Assembly (NCBI RefSeq): GCF_011516835.1
Contig: NZ_WOTB01000014.1
Location: forward strand, 1-64,000
Reading direction: 5' to 3'
DNA from: Acetobacter musti
Lineage (GTDB): Bacteria; Pseudomonadota; Alphaproteobacteria; Acetobacterales; Acetobacteraceae
Length of the DNA stretch: 64,000 nt
The notes under the pieces are model-generated. The model saw only the letters and a list, made by a program, of their open reading frames with translations, was not told the origin of the DNA and made no database searches. This document shows, piece by piece, positions 53,057-64,000 of the stretch. Made by a program: the position numbers and the translations under genes. Each line of letters opens with the position of its first letter. Position 1 is the first letter of the stretch.

Positions 53057-53303
53057 TATTTCCGAAGCTCTGCAGGATGTGTTTCGCGATGTGTTCGACG
53101 ATCCGGATCTGGTGATCGGGCCGGAGACGACGGCGGCTGATATTCCTGACTGGGACAGTCACACGCATATCAGCCTCATTGTTGCGGCGGAAGCGAAGTT
53201 CGGCGTGCGGTTCCGGACGGCCGAGCTGGAAAGCCTGCATAATGTCGGGGATTTCGAGACGCTGATCCGTGCGAAACTGGCCGGCCATTCCGGTCCCCGA
53301 TGA
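53049..53303 (+). CDS. Acyl carrier protein
   Basis: An 84-residue ACP with a phosphopantetheine-attachment serine in DWDSHTHISLIVAAE. It is acidic and four-helical in outline, with the usual size. It overlaps the FkbH gene by 8 bases and is overlapped by the SGNH gene (ATGA), which argues that it serves this operon rather than fatty-acid synthesis. It probably carries the glyceryl or related acyl unit loaded by the FkbH protein. Confidence 0.93.
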   Translation: MTDISEALQDVFRDVFDDPDLVIGPETTAADIPDWDSHTHISLIVAAEAKFGVRFRTAELESLHNVGDFETLIRAKLAGHSGPR

Positions 53304-54337
53304 ATGGTCCCGGCAACAGGGGGACGGACGGGCGCCTCCCGGAGACTCTTCCTGTCCGGTCCGCGCTTCGCTACGCTCTGGGGGTTCTCACCGGGGCTGT
53401 CTTCGTGTTTCTGCTTTATACCGGCAGTCTGCTGGCGCTCGACAGAACGGGACATCTGCCGCCGCCGCCTCTGTCCAATTCCATCTGTGTTGATGAGAAG
53501 CTGAAGTTTCTCCGTGAGCATCATGATATTTCGCCGACTTTGCTGATTACCGGCTCCTCCGTGGCGTGGCGTGGGGTAGACACGGCTCTGCTCCAGAGCG
53601 AGCTGCCGGGGGAGCGGGCGTTTAATGGCGCCCTGTGCGGTCAGAAGGTGAATCAGACCGCCCGCACCACCGACTGGTTCCTGAAGCACTATCCGGGCAT
53701 CCGTACGATCGTGATGCTGGCGGTTCCGCAGGATTTCACCCGGTGCCGGGTGACACCTTCCGCGTCTTTCCCGGTGGCGGAAACGGATGACTACGTATTC
53801 GGGAAAGAAACGACGTCTCTTCCTCTGAAATTCTATCTGGAGTTTTTTGATCCGGTGTCGCTCCAGCATAATGCCCGCCGGATTGCGGCTCTGCGTCGGG
53901 GCGAACTGCCGCTGGATACGCTCGCCAGCACGCCCACGGGCGACGGTCCCGTGGATACGGAAATCAGCCGTTCCGATCTGGGCGCCGGGGCGCTTCCGCC
54001 CTACGATCCTGCCTGTTTCAGTGCGCTGGGTCAGATGGAGCGGACTGCCGGTGACAGCGGACGTCATTTCGTGGTGGTCATTCTTCCGCTCAAACGGGAG
54101 TGGGAGCGCAGATACGATCCGGATCACCGGCGGCGGGCGGAACTGATGGCGGATATGAAGCCGGATCTTGTCAGAACGCATGGGCAGGAAATCGACCTGG
54201 AGGACCGGCTCTCGCTTCCTGAGGCGGCGTTCACCGACGCCACGCATGTGCGCTGGTCCGCTGTGCCGGCCATTACGGAAGTGCTGGGCGATGTTCTGCG
54301 TTCTGGCGCGGGCGCTCCGGCGGGGGACAGGGGGTAA
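53300..54337 (+). CDS. Membrane-anchored SGNH-like hydrolase/acyltransferase-associated protein
   Basis: A 345-residue protein with one N-terminal membrane helix (about 27-47), the rest probably periplasmic. SGNH features: LLITGSSVAWRGVD (nucleophile Ser block), GQKVNQTART (Asn region) and the C-terminal DATHVRWSA holding the Asp and His. Such proteins often sit with MBOATs (as AlgJ/AlgX and PatB do) and either finish the acyl transfer or hydrolyse misplaced acyl groups. Its start overlaps the ACP stop, making it the fourth gene of the coupled set. A RepA copy follows. Confidence 0.82.
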   Translation: MNGPGNRGTDGRLPETLPVRSALRYALGVLTGAVFVFLLYTGSLLALDRTGHLPPPPLSNSICVDEKLKFLREHHDISPTLLITGSSVAWRGVDTALLQSELPGERAFNGALCGQKVNQTARTTDWFLKHYPGIRTIVMLAVPQDFTRCRVTPSASFPVAETDDYVFGKETTSLPLKFYLEFFDPVSLQHNARRIAALRRGELPLDTLASTPTGDGPVDTEISRSDLGAGALPPYDPACFSALGQMERTAGDSGRHFVVVILPLKREWERRYDPDHRRRAELMADMKPDLVRTHGQEIDLEDRLSLPEAAFTDATHVRWSAVPAITEVLGDVLRSGAGAPAGDRG

Positions 54338-54369
54338 TGGCCCGGTGTTTGCGGGGGCTGGCTTTTCGG

Positions 54370-54480
54370 AGCGCTGCCCCGAACCCCGCAAAGGGACGCG
54401 GTCCCTTTGATCCCGGTTTGTTAAACTTAAAGGGGTGAAGGGGGCCGTGACCCCTTCCGGGGTGCAGGGCAGAGCCCTGC
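54370..54480. repeat. RepA element (locus 13)
   Basis: Two-module copy: GCGCTGCCCCGAACCCCGC, AAAGGGACGCGGTCCCTTTG, spacer, then AAGGGGGCCGTGACCCCTT and GCAGGGCAGAGCCCTGC. The right flank (CTGTCTCCTGTCTGCA) resembles the outer repeat of locus 5. Confidence 0.84.
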
Positions 54481-54687
54481 TCTGTCTCCTGTCTGCAGCA
54501 TACATAATATCAGATGTTCCTTGCTGATCCGTAAGCACTATGGCAGTGGTTTTGAAGCCATGTTCGCAGGGCGTATCTGACCGGCGGCCGCAGGGAGAAG
54601 GGCGTGTACAGGGCGGCTGACCGGGGCGGGTTCGCTTCTGAGGCCGGGGGCGGGGCCACAGGATGTTACGGTCTGTTTCCGGAAACA

Positions 54688-54716
54688 CTTGCGTTCATTT
54701 TTCGTCATCCCATATC
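54688..54716 (+). promoter_or_regulatory. Likely RpoH (sigma-32) promoter of clpB
   Basis: CTTGCGT at 54688-54694 and CCCATATC at 54709-54716 are separated by 14 bases, close to the heat-shock consensus CTTGAAA / CCCATNT. It lies about 85 bases ahead of the clpB start. Confidence 0.65.
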
Positions 54717-54800
54717 TTTATAAAAGACCAGAACCGCTCTGCCTCATGCAGGGGGGCGGCAAGGCCTGATGATCGCCTGTAAGAAAGGGACAACAGGAAT

Positions 54801-57407
<2,607 letters not shown>

Positions 57408-57436
57408 TCAGGGCTGGTGTCTTTCGGGACGGGAAA

Positions 57437-57466
57437 GGGGGTCGCAGGGATGCGGCCTCCTTTTTT
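57437..57466 (+). terminator. Rho-independent terminator of clpB
   Basis: GGGGGTCGCA pairs with TGCGGCCTCC (two G-U pairs) around GGGA and is followed by six T, 30 bases after the clpB stop. Confidence 0.85.
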
Positions 57467-57591
57467 GTGGGGGTGTGTTGGGGATGGATGTGTCTGGTTT
57501 CGCCCTTATTTCGGATATTTAACCGGCCTTGACGAACTTGAGAAGGAGAGCGATCATTAAATCTCGATATTAGTATTCCGGGATAAATAGA

Positions 57592-59044
57592 ATGGATCTT
57601 AGAAAGAAATTATTGGAAAAATACAAAGAAAAAAAATAGATATAAAAACTTTGGGCCGGTTATAGCATCCGTAAAAATAAATGGCTTTAGAGGGGTTAAT
57701 ACGGAAATTAGTTTTGATTACCCTATAACGGCTCTTTCTGGATTTAATGGATCAGGAAAAAGTACCGTGGGACAGCTTATGCTGTGCGCATATCGTAAAA
57801 TGCCTACGTCAAAAAACTCTAAGCGATTTTATGTAAAAGACTTCTTTCCAGTTTCTAATCTAGATCCTGAGCCTTTCACCTCCACAGCAAAAATTGAATT
57901 TTTCTACGAAACAGACAAACCTTCAACTAAGCAAGAATTGACGGTCACTCGATCTAAGAAAGAATGGTCTGGATACAAAAGACAGCCAGAAAGAAATGTA
58001 GAATATCTTGGATTTACAGTGTATATACCAAAAATAGAACAAAGAGATCTCAGTATATATCTTGCCTCAAGCCTCTCCGTATCTGAAAAAGATAGAGTGG
58101 AGGTAGAAAATGGCGCTATGTATGCGAGCCGTATCTTGGGATCTAGTTATGAAGATATATATTTTCAAGGGGTAAAGGCTAGATCAAGAAGTGCAGAACT
58201 AGGTGTGGCAAGCCGTTTTGGTGCAAAGTATTCAGAAAATAATATGGGATTTGGTGAGGGACGGGTTGTTTATACAATTAGACTCTTAGAGAGTTGCCCA
58301 GCACAAAGTTTAATAGTGTTGGAAGAACCCGAAACTTCTCTTCATGAAAGCGCTCAGTATGAATTTATAAAATATCTAATGGATGTAGTAAATAGGCGCG
58401 GTCATCAGATTATTTTTTCAACTCACTCAAGTATTATGATGGATGCTTTGCCGCCGGAAGGGCGAAAACTACTTATAAGAGGAAAAGAGGGAGTTGATGT
58501 ATTTGATAGTGTAACATCGACTAGAGTAAAAACAGCTCTTTCGTGTGGAGAGGGAGGGCACGCCATTATTTGTGTTGAGGACGAGTTTGCTCAATCATTT
58601 CTTCGAGAAATACTAAGACGGTACGATATTAATGTGCTGGAATCGGTTGAAATAATTCCGTTCGGTGATGCTAAGGCTGTATTATCAGCTCACAGAGTTC
58701 TTGCTAAAGCAGGACAAAAATCAATCGCGGTTAGGGACGCTGATCAAGGAGAAGATCTAGCCCAACATCTTTTGGCGCTCCCAGGAAGCCTTCCACCAGA
58801 GAAAGAGGTGTTCTGCTCAAAAGCATCCAAGGATAAGCTTAACGAATTATATGGGTTTAGTGCCGATACATTTTTGTCATCACACCCAGATATAGACCAT
58901 CATGAGTATTTTCCAAAGATAGCGGGGAAACTTTCCTGCTCACGTGAGGTCTTAGAGACAGACTGTATTCGAGCTTTTTTAGACAGTGTTGGAAGCATTT
59001 GGAGTCAAAAGTTATGTGAAAATATTAAAAAGGCAATAGTGTAG
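57592..59044 (+). CDS. OLD-type ATPase with TOPRIM domain, interrupted by a frameshift in an A8 tract
   Basis: The ATG at 57592 opens a frame (MDLRKKLLEKYKEKK) that stops at 57637 right after eight A (57629-57636). Moving one base there joins a frame with no start of its own that continues NRYKNFGPVIASVKINGFRG and Walker A GFNGSGKST, then runs to 59044, giving about 483 residues. Later motifs: VLEEPETSLHESAQYEF (signature/Walker B), STHSSIMMDAL, and a TOPRIM-like end with VEDEFAQSFL and VRDADQG. This matches OLD-family anti-phage nucleases. Without the shift, translation could only begin at GTG 57767, after Walker A. Strongly AT-rich, so acquired; no helicase partner follows. Confidence 0.75.
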
Positions 59045-59218
59045 TGTCATAAAATGCATTGATTGTGTAATTTATATTTTATTAAGCGGTATTGAATTTT
59101 TAATATTCCGAATGCCCGAGTATCTCTGGACATCCCAAAAGAACCAGACATTCCTCTCCCGGGCAAAACTGCCTGTCGATGAAGGGAGTCGCGTTCTTTT
59201 CATCTCGTTAATTTTAAT

Positions 59219-59271
59219 AAATCGGGATCAAAGGGACTGCGTCCCTTTGCGGGGTTCGGGGCAGCGCCCGG
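59219..59271. repeat. RepA element (locus 14)
   Basis: Single forward module: GGGATCAAAGGGACTGCG, TCCCTTTGCGGGG and GGGGCAGCGCCCGG, between the convergent ATPase and giant genes. Confidence 0.82.
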
Positions 59272-59285
59272 GTGTGCCCGGTTAT

Positions 59286-59320
59286 CGTTGTGGACTACTG
59301 GAAAACTGTAGTCCACAACG
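59286..59320 (-). terminator. Hairpin after the giant minus-strand gene
   Basis: A perfect 13-base inverted repeat (CGTTGTGGACTAC with its complement) around a 9-base loop, starting 7 bases past the stop of the minus-strand gene. There is no T tract, so it may protect the 3' end rather than terminate by itself. Confidence 0.6.
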
Positions 59321-59326
59321 GGAAAA

Positions 59327-62300
59327 TTACACCGCCTGTTGCATGGCGGTGCGTCCTTCGATGGCGTCTCGCAGTGCTTCGGTGACTGTGTCCTCGCTGG
59401 TGTGGTTGCGGATGTAGTGTTCGCCGGCGGAAGCGGCGACGGTGTGAGCGGCTTTGTCGGTGTAAAGCCGGATGATCTGTGCTGCCAGTTCACGGGCGTC
59501 TGTGCCGGTGAGGGCGCTGAGTTCGGGGGGCAGGATCATGCCTTCGGCGGCGATGGTGCTCATGACGCAGGGGACGCCGGAGGCCAAGGAGTCGAGCACT
59601 TTTCCCTTGATGCCGGCGCCGTAGCGCAAGGGGGCGACGGTGAGACGCACCTGATCGAGCAGGGTGTGCAGATCGGGCACGTAGCCGGCGATTGTGACGC
59701 CGTCCTGACGGAGGCGGTATATGGCGTCGGGCATCTGGCTGCCGGCGAGCAGGAAGCTGATTTCGGGATGCTGCCTGCGGACCAGCGGCATGACGGAGCT
59801 GACGAGGAAGCGGGCGGCGTCCAGGTTCGGAGCGTGGGTGAAGCTGCCGATGAAGGCGACGCCGCTGCGTTCTTCGAAGGGGCGGGCGCCGGGGCGTAGC
59901 GGAACATGCCAGGGGACGTGGTGGACGGTGGCGTCGGGCACCATGGCGCGGAGCAGGCTGAGTTCGCGGAGCGAGTGGGTGAGGACGGCGTCCGCTGACC
60001 AGGCGGCGGTGCATTCCTCCAGCCGGACCTGGCGGGCGGTTGCGAGCAGTTCCGGCCGGTTTTCTGCTGCGGCCTGACGTTCGAGCCGCAGATGGTGGAG
60101 GTCGGCGACGCTGTAGATCACGCGGGCGCGGTTCTGATGCCGGCGGACCAGCGGCATGTAGCGGGTCGCGATGTCATGGCGGTGCAGATAGACGACATCG
60201 AAGCTGTGGGCATGACGGCGCAGAACGTCCTCGACGGAGGAGGTGAAAGGCGCGGTGCAGGTTTCGATGCCCTGCGCGGTCAGGGCTTCGCGCAGCGGCT
60301 CTGCGGGTGAGAGATCGTCCGCCGCGATAAAGGTGATGTCATAGCCGAGCGTTTTCAGGGCACGCATATGAGAGAGGATGGCCTGCGAGCCGGCGTCGCG
60401 GGTGGCGTCCGGTGTGAGTGCGTCGATCACCAGCGTCCGGCGGCGTGTCAGGGTTTCCAGCACGCTCCGGGGGGCGGCCGGTCCCTGTGTGCGCAGAAGG
60501 CGGCGGGCGTGGTCGCGGGCGGTGGCGCCGGACTGTTCGTTTGCCTGTCGCTGTCTGAGGGCTTCCGCCTGGGCCATCATGAAGGAATAGACGTGTTCAA
60601 GATCGGCGCTGCTGTCCAGCGCCTGCACGGCTTTTGCCACGGCGGTTTCGAGTGCGTCGTCGAAACGGGTGGCGGATTCCAGCACGAAGGGGGAGCCTGC
60701 GATCTCGGCGCCGTCGCTTTCGCGCACGACCTGCACGACGTGACGGGTCAGGGGAGAGAGCGGGACCGGCAGGGTGAGGTCGAAACCATGACGGCCGTCG
60801 CCGATGCCGGACTGGCGGAGATCGTTTCTGTCGGCGTTTGCGATCGTGCGGGACAGGACCATGCCGTTATCGAGAATCTGCAGGGCCACGGCGGCGTTGC
60901 TGTCATCGGCGGCCCAGCCTGCGATCCGGTCGCGGGTGACGATGTCGAGATGGCCGCGCAGAGGGCCGGAGGATGCTGGCAGGGCCGTGGCGTCGGGGAG
61001 ATCGATAAACCATGGGCTGTGAGCGAGGGCTTTTCCGTCCGATGCGCGCCGGACCTCGATCACATGGCGCAGAGCCGGCGCGAGACCGCCGGGAATTGTC
61101 CGGCTGAATCCGCAGCAGCCGTTGCCGAAGCCGGCCTGTTCGAGGTCGGAGCGCCAGGTGGAAGCGGAAACGGTGCTGATTACGACACCGTTTATGACGA
61201 TTTCCAGATCGACGGGCTGGCCGGTGTTATCATGCGCCCAGCCGGCGATGTGCTCGCGGCTGACTTCATCGATGAAGCCGCTGAGCGGTGCTTCTGTTGC
61301 TGATGGCATGGAGCGGCGGGCGTTGATGGCGTGGCGGGCGGCTTCCAGTTCCGGGCCGGATTCCACGCGCGGGGCGCAGTACTGTGCCGGGATGCGTGGG
61401 GCGTTGGGATAGAGGGTCGCGAATTCGGCGGCGTTGTGGAACATGCCGCGGCTGTCATCATCGATGAAGGTTTCGGAGGGCGCGCCTTCCGCGAGGATGA
61501 TGTCGTGGGTTTCGAGTTCGATGTGGAAGTAGGCGACTTCGTCGATCTGTCCGGCCTGGAGGATGGTGTCGCCGTTGACGAGGGCGAGGGCCGGGATGAG
61601 GACGCCGTTGAGATACATGGCGTGCAGGGGTGAAACGGACAGATCGCGGGCTGGGAGGTTTTCGCCCAGCGCGCCCTTCCGGATAATGACGGGGAGGATA
61701 TCCTGATTGCCAGACGCGAACTGTCCGGAATAGCTTCTTGTTCCGATCCAGCGGATCGGGCGGCTGAGGCCGGAGGCGGTGACGACGTGATCGCCGATTT
61801 GCAGGTCCTCGACGGCGACATCGCCGCTGGATGTGCGGATCAGCGTGCCGCGGCAGTAGCAGGGGGTGCCCTGATCGGTGATTGTCATGCCGCCGTAACC
61901 ATCCTGGGCCATGACGAAGTAATCTTTTGAGTAATCGCCGGTGAGTTCGAAGGTGAGGGTTGTGGAGGCGGTTGTGACGACCAGGGTGGAGGTGCCCTGA
62001 AGCATGACCGTGGCGCCGGAGCCGTAAACGATGTCGGTCAGATCGAGCGAGGAGCCGATTGACAGCACGGTGCCGGTGACGATGGCGCCGCCGGCCAGAG
62101 CCAGGACGCCGCCTGTCTCCACGACTGTATTCCGGGCGGTGCCGCCGGACAGGATCGAGGCGCGCGCATTCGCGTTCACCTGAATATTGCTGACGAGGCC
62201 GCCTTTGTTCACGTCCAGCGTCTGCCCGGAGAGGATGGTCGTGCTGAGGAGGGTCTGGCCGTCATTGATGACGTAGGTTGCGAGATCGACGAAGCTCAGG

Positions 62301-64000
62301 GACGGATCGTGATCCGACTCCCGGACGCTGTCCTGATACTCCGCGTTGACATGGACGGTTTCAAAATCCGAGTCTTCGTAGAAGGTGCTGCTGACCAGCG
62401 TGTGGTCCAGTGATTCCGCGTTTCCTTCGAAGACGTAGGTGTACCGGTTATCGGGGTCTTCGTGGCCTTCCATATCAGTGAGAACGCCGCTGCCGGTATA
62501 GATCTGCTGGGTGTCACTCCATGCGACATCGTTAAAATCGCCCAGCACGCCGACTTTCGCGGTCGGGTCGCTCTGCAGAAGTGTTTTGACGTAATCAGTG
62601 ATGTATTCTGCCTGTGCCTGTCTGCCGTTGACGTCATCGGCGGGCGTGCCGCCGCCATGGTTCACCGGCGGCTGGGTTGAGCCGTACAGCTCGGAGCTTC
62701 CTGCCTGCGATGAGTTGTGGACGTTGATCAGGGTGACGTCCTGGCCGTTGAACTCGAAGGTTCCGACCAGAGGCAGGCGGGTGTTTTTGAATGTGGTTGT
62801 GGAAGCATCCGTTCCGATGCGTGAAACATCGCCGACCAGGCTGACACGTTCGGGATTATAGAGGAAGACGTTGCGGATATTGCCGCCGGCGACGCCGCCT
62901 TCGGCTCCGTTCACGGGATCGATTTCGGCGTAAGCGTATGTCGGACCGCCTGCGGCGGCGATCGCGGCGATGATGGCCTCGATATTCTGCGTCGCGTCTA
63001 CGGTGCCGTCATTGGCGGTGCCGCTGTCGTCCTGGACTTCCTGCAGGGCGAGGACGTCCGGAGCGTTCAGGTTCTGCGTGATGATGGTGGCGAGCTGTGA
63101 GAGACGGTCAGCCTGTGTCGGGTCGAGCGCGTCGAAATTTTCGATGTTGTAATCGGCAACGAGAAGATGTGTCTGGTCTTTCAGGAAGTTCGTCGTCTGC
63201 TGCGGCGGGGCTGCCGGTGTGACGGTGACTGCGGAGATGGGTTCGAGTTCGTAAACGCCGTTGTAATAGTTGAGAACGCCGGTGACGTCGCCGAGTGAGT
63301 CTCCGAGGGTGGCGGAGATGGCGTCTCCGGGCGTGACGCCGCTGTCGTAATAGACCTCGATCCGCTGGGTGTTGATGTTGTCGGCGCTTTCGATCAGCGC
63401 GCCGCGGCTGTTCAGGAGTCCGTCGCCGCCATCGGGGACGACCCATGTGGCGTTCGATGCGGTGGCGCCGACGACGACGGCGTTATGGATTGTGACGACC
63501 TGTCCGACGAGGCTGCGGTAGAAATCCAGAGCGTTGGCGTCCGGCTGCAGCGTGGCGGTGCTGGTGTTCAGATTTGTGTCGGTGCCTGTATAGGCCTCGG
63601 TGGGTACCGTGAGGCCGCCTTCTCCGATGACGGTCGGCGTGATGCTGACGGCGGCGGTGTCGGCGACGCTGTGCGATGTTTCCACGATTTCGGAAACGGG
63701 CAGGGAGTTGGACCAGGATGTGCCGCTGTAGTTCTCCATCAGGCCGGTGACGGTTACGGTCTGGCCGACTGACGGCAGTGTCGCGCCGGTTGCCGCCAGG
63801 ACGAAGAGGCCTGAGCTGCCGACATGAGAGGCGTCGGGGGACGGGTCCTGTATCCAGTATCCTTTGCCGCCGGTGGTGTCGACGGCGGTGACAACGCCGG
63901 TCGTCTGCACGGTTTTCCTGTTATACGGGCTTGTATAGCTGTCGCCGTTGAGCTGCTGGATGGTCAGGGTGAGGGGTGTCGTGGTGTCGGAGCCGCCCCC
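59327..64000 (-). CDS. Giant multidomain protein: extracellular EEP nuclease, Hint domain and glycosyltransferase (5' end outside window)
   Basis: The frame is open from the stop at 59327 to the right edge, at least 1557 codons. Numbered from the in-frame GTG at 63910: OB-fold-like ExeM region (1-235), EEP nuclease (about 248-540; VADYNIENFD, VLALQEVQDD, VTLINVHNS, VLGDFNDVAW, SDHDPSLSF), AIDA-like beta-helix repeats (545-640), Hint domain (684-815; C684 in CYCRGTLIRTSSGDVAVEDL, His in VSPLHAMYL), two copies of a 95-residue GWA domain (876-971 and 984-1078), and a GT4-type glycosyltransferase (about 1158-1520; VAFIGSFTHAPNLDAA, YGAGIKGKVLDSLASG). The nuclease half looks secreted; the transferase half would normally be cytoplasmic. 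Hint self-processing might separate them (inference). Confidence 0.85.
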   Translation of the reverse strand, partial: GGGSDTTTPLTLTIQQLNGDSYTSPYNRKTVQTTGVVTAVDTTGGKGYWIQDPSPDASHVGSSGLFVLAATGATLPSVGQTVTVTGLMENYSGTSWSNSLPVSEIVETSHSVADTAAVSITPTVIGEGGLTVPTEAYTGTDTNLNTSTATLQPDANALDFYRSLVGQVVTIHNAVVVGATASNATWVVPDGGDGLLNSRGALIESADNINTQRIEVYYDSGVTPGDAISATLGDSLGDVTGVLNYYNGVYELEPISAVTVTPAAPPQQTTNFLKDQTHLLVADYNIENFDALDPTQADRLSQLATIITQNLNAPDVLALQEVQDDSGTANDGTVDATQNIEAIIAAIAAAGGPTYAYAEIDPVNGAEGGVAGGNIRNVFLYNPERVSLVGDVSRIGTDASTTTFKNTRLPLVGTFEFNGQDVTLINVHNSSQAGSSELYGSTQPPVNHGGGTPADDVNGRQAQAEYITDYVKTLLQSDPTAKVGVLGDFNDVAWSDTQQIYTGSGVLTDMEGHEDPDNRYTYVFEGNAESLDHTLVSSTFYEDSDFETVHVNAEYQDSVRESDHDPSLSFVDLATYVINDGQTLLSTTILSGQTLDVNKGGLVSNIQVNANARASILSGGTARNTVVETGGVLALAGGAIVTGTVLSIGSSLDLTDIVYGSGATVMLQGTSTLVVTTASTTLTFELTGDYSKDYFVMAQDGYGGMTITDQGTPCYCRGTLIRTSSGDVAVEDLQIGDHVVTASGLSRPIRWIGTRSYSGQFASGNQDILPVIIRKGALGENLPARDLSVSPLHAMYLNGVLIPALALVNGDTILQAGQIDEVAYFHIELETHDIILAEGAPSETFIDDDSRGMFHNAAEFATLYPNAPRIPAQYCAPRVESGPELEAARHAINARRSMPSATEAPLSGFIDEVSREHIAGWAHDNTGQPVDLEIVINGVVISTVSASTWRSDLEQAGFGNGCCGFSRTIPGGLAPALRHVIEVRRASDGKALAHSPWFIDLPDATALPASSGPLRGHLDIVTRDRIAGWAADDSNAAVALQILDNGMVLSRTIANADRNDLRQSGIGDGRHGFDLTLPVPLSPLTRHVVQVVRESDGAEIAGSPFVLESATRFDDALETAVAKAVQALDSSADLEHVYSFMMAQAEALRQRQANEQSGATARDHARRLLRTQGPAAPRSVLETLTRRRTLVIDALTPDATRDAGSQAILSHMRALKTLGYDITFIAADDLSPAEPLREALTAQGIETCTAPFTSSVEDVLRRHAHSFDVVYLHRHDIATRYMPLVRRHQNRARVIYSVADLHHLRLERQAAAENRPELLATARQVRLEECTAAWSADAVLTHSLRELSLLRAMVPDATVHHVPWHVPLRPGARPFEERSGVAFIGSFTHAPNLDAARFLVSSVMPLVRRQHPEISFLLAGSQMPDAIYRLRQDGVTIAGYVPDLHTLLDQVRLTVAPLRYGAGIKGKVLDSLASGVPCVMSTIAAEGMILPPELSALTGTDARELAAQIIRLYTDKAAHTVAASAGEHYIRNHTSEDTVTEALRDAIEGRTAMQQAV

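Larger units (their letters stand above)
54338..54800. other. Intergenic region with RepA and the clpB promoter
   Basis: RepA locus 13 (54370-54480) followed by about 200 bases without a gene and then a heat-shock-type promoter at 54688. Confidence 0.6.

Overview
The window looks like chromosome from an acetic acid bacterium (Acetobacteraceae, Alphaproteobacteria). The pointers are a membrane PQQ glucose dehydrogenase of the acetic-acid-bacterial/enteric type, a high-GC coding background, glutamine synthetase with a GlnB PII protein, a cobalamin riboswitch in front of metE, and two dense families of extragenic palindromic repeats. The genus cannot be fixed from the sequence alone.

Layout. 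1-585: start of a B12-binding radical SAM gene that runs off the left edge. 1113-9826: a two-component system followed by a complete RND tripartite efflux pump (permease, adaptor, outer-membrane lipoprotein). 9918-17359: a TPR/glycosyltransferase protein, a radical SAM plus DUF4130 DNA-repair pair, a royal-jelly-protein-like secreted protein and an FMN 2-hydroxy-acid dehydrogenase. 17579-18073: a small heat-shock protein. 18978-22851: a sulfide-oxidation operon (persulfide dioxygenase, DUF442-SQR fusion, TauE exporter). 23799-28624: a divergent locus for phosphodiester use (phosphoinositide phospholipase C; TonB receptor plus glycerophosphodiesterase). 29359-33253: tRNA-His, an aminotransferase, glnB and glnA. 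33637-34446: an AT-rich HNH-type gene. 34816-39327: PQQ glucose dehydrogenase, an outer-membrane protein and a GAF/Fis regulator. 39671-44313: metF and metE under a B12 riboswitch, divergent from an ArsR-methyltransferase regulator of the SahR kind. 44604-48710: icd, nitrilase, PfpI and EEP hydrolase genes. 48756-48968: a TonB-receptor remnant. 49509-54337: a tightly packed MBOAT, FkbH, ACP and SGNH operon. 54801-57407: clpB. 57592-59044: an AT-rich OLD-type ATPase/TOPRIM gene with a frameshift in an A8 tract. 59327-64000: a giant minus-strand gene joining a secreted nuclease, a Hint domain and a glycosyltransferase, running off the right edge.

Several units read as whole pathways: sulfide to persulfide to sulfite to export; phospholipid headgroup release, uptake and hydrolysis; methionine synthesis with two superimposed controls; and a glyceryl/acyl-carrier-protein route feeding a membrane O-acyltransferase. 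Most of the long gene-free stretches are filled by the two repeat families, RepA (14 loci) and RepB (5 loci). The strongest candidates for something undescribed are the FkbH-ACP-MBOAT-SGNH operon and the nuclease-Hint-glycosyltransferase fusion.
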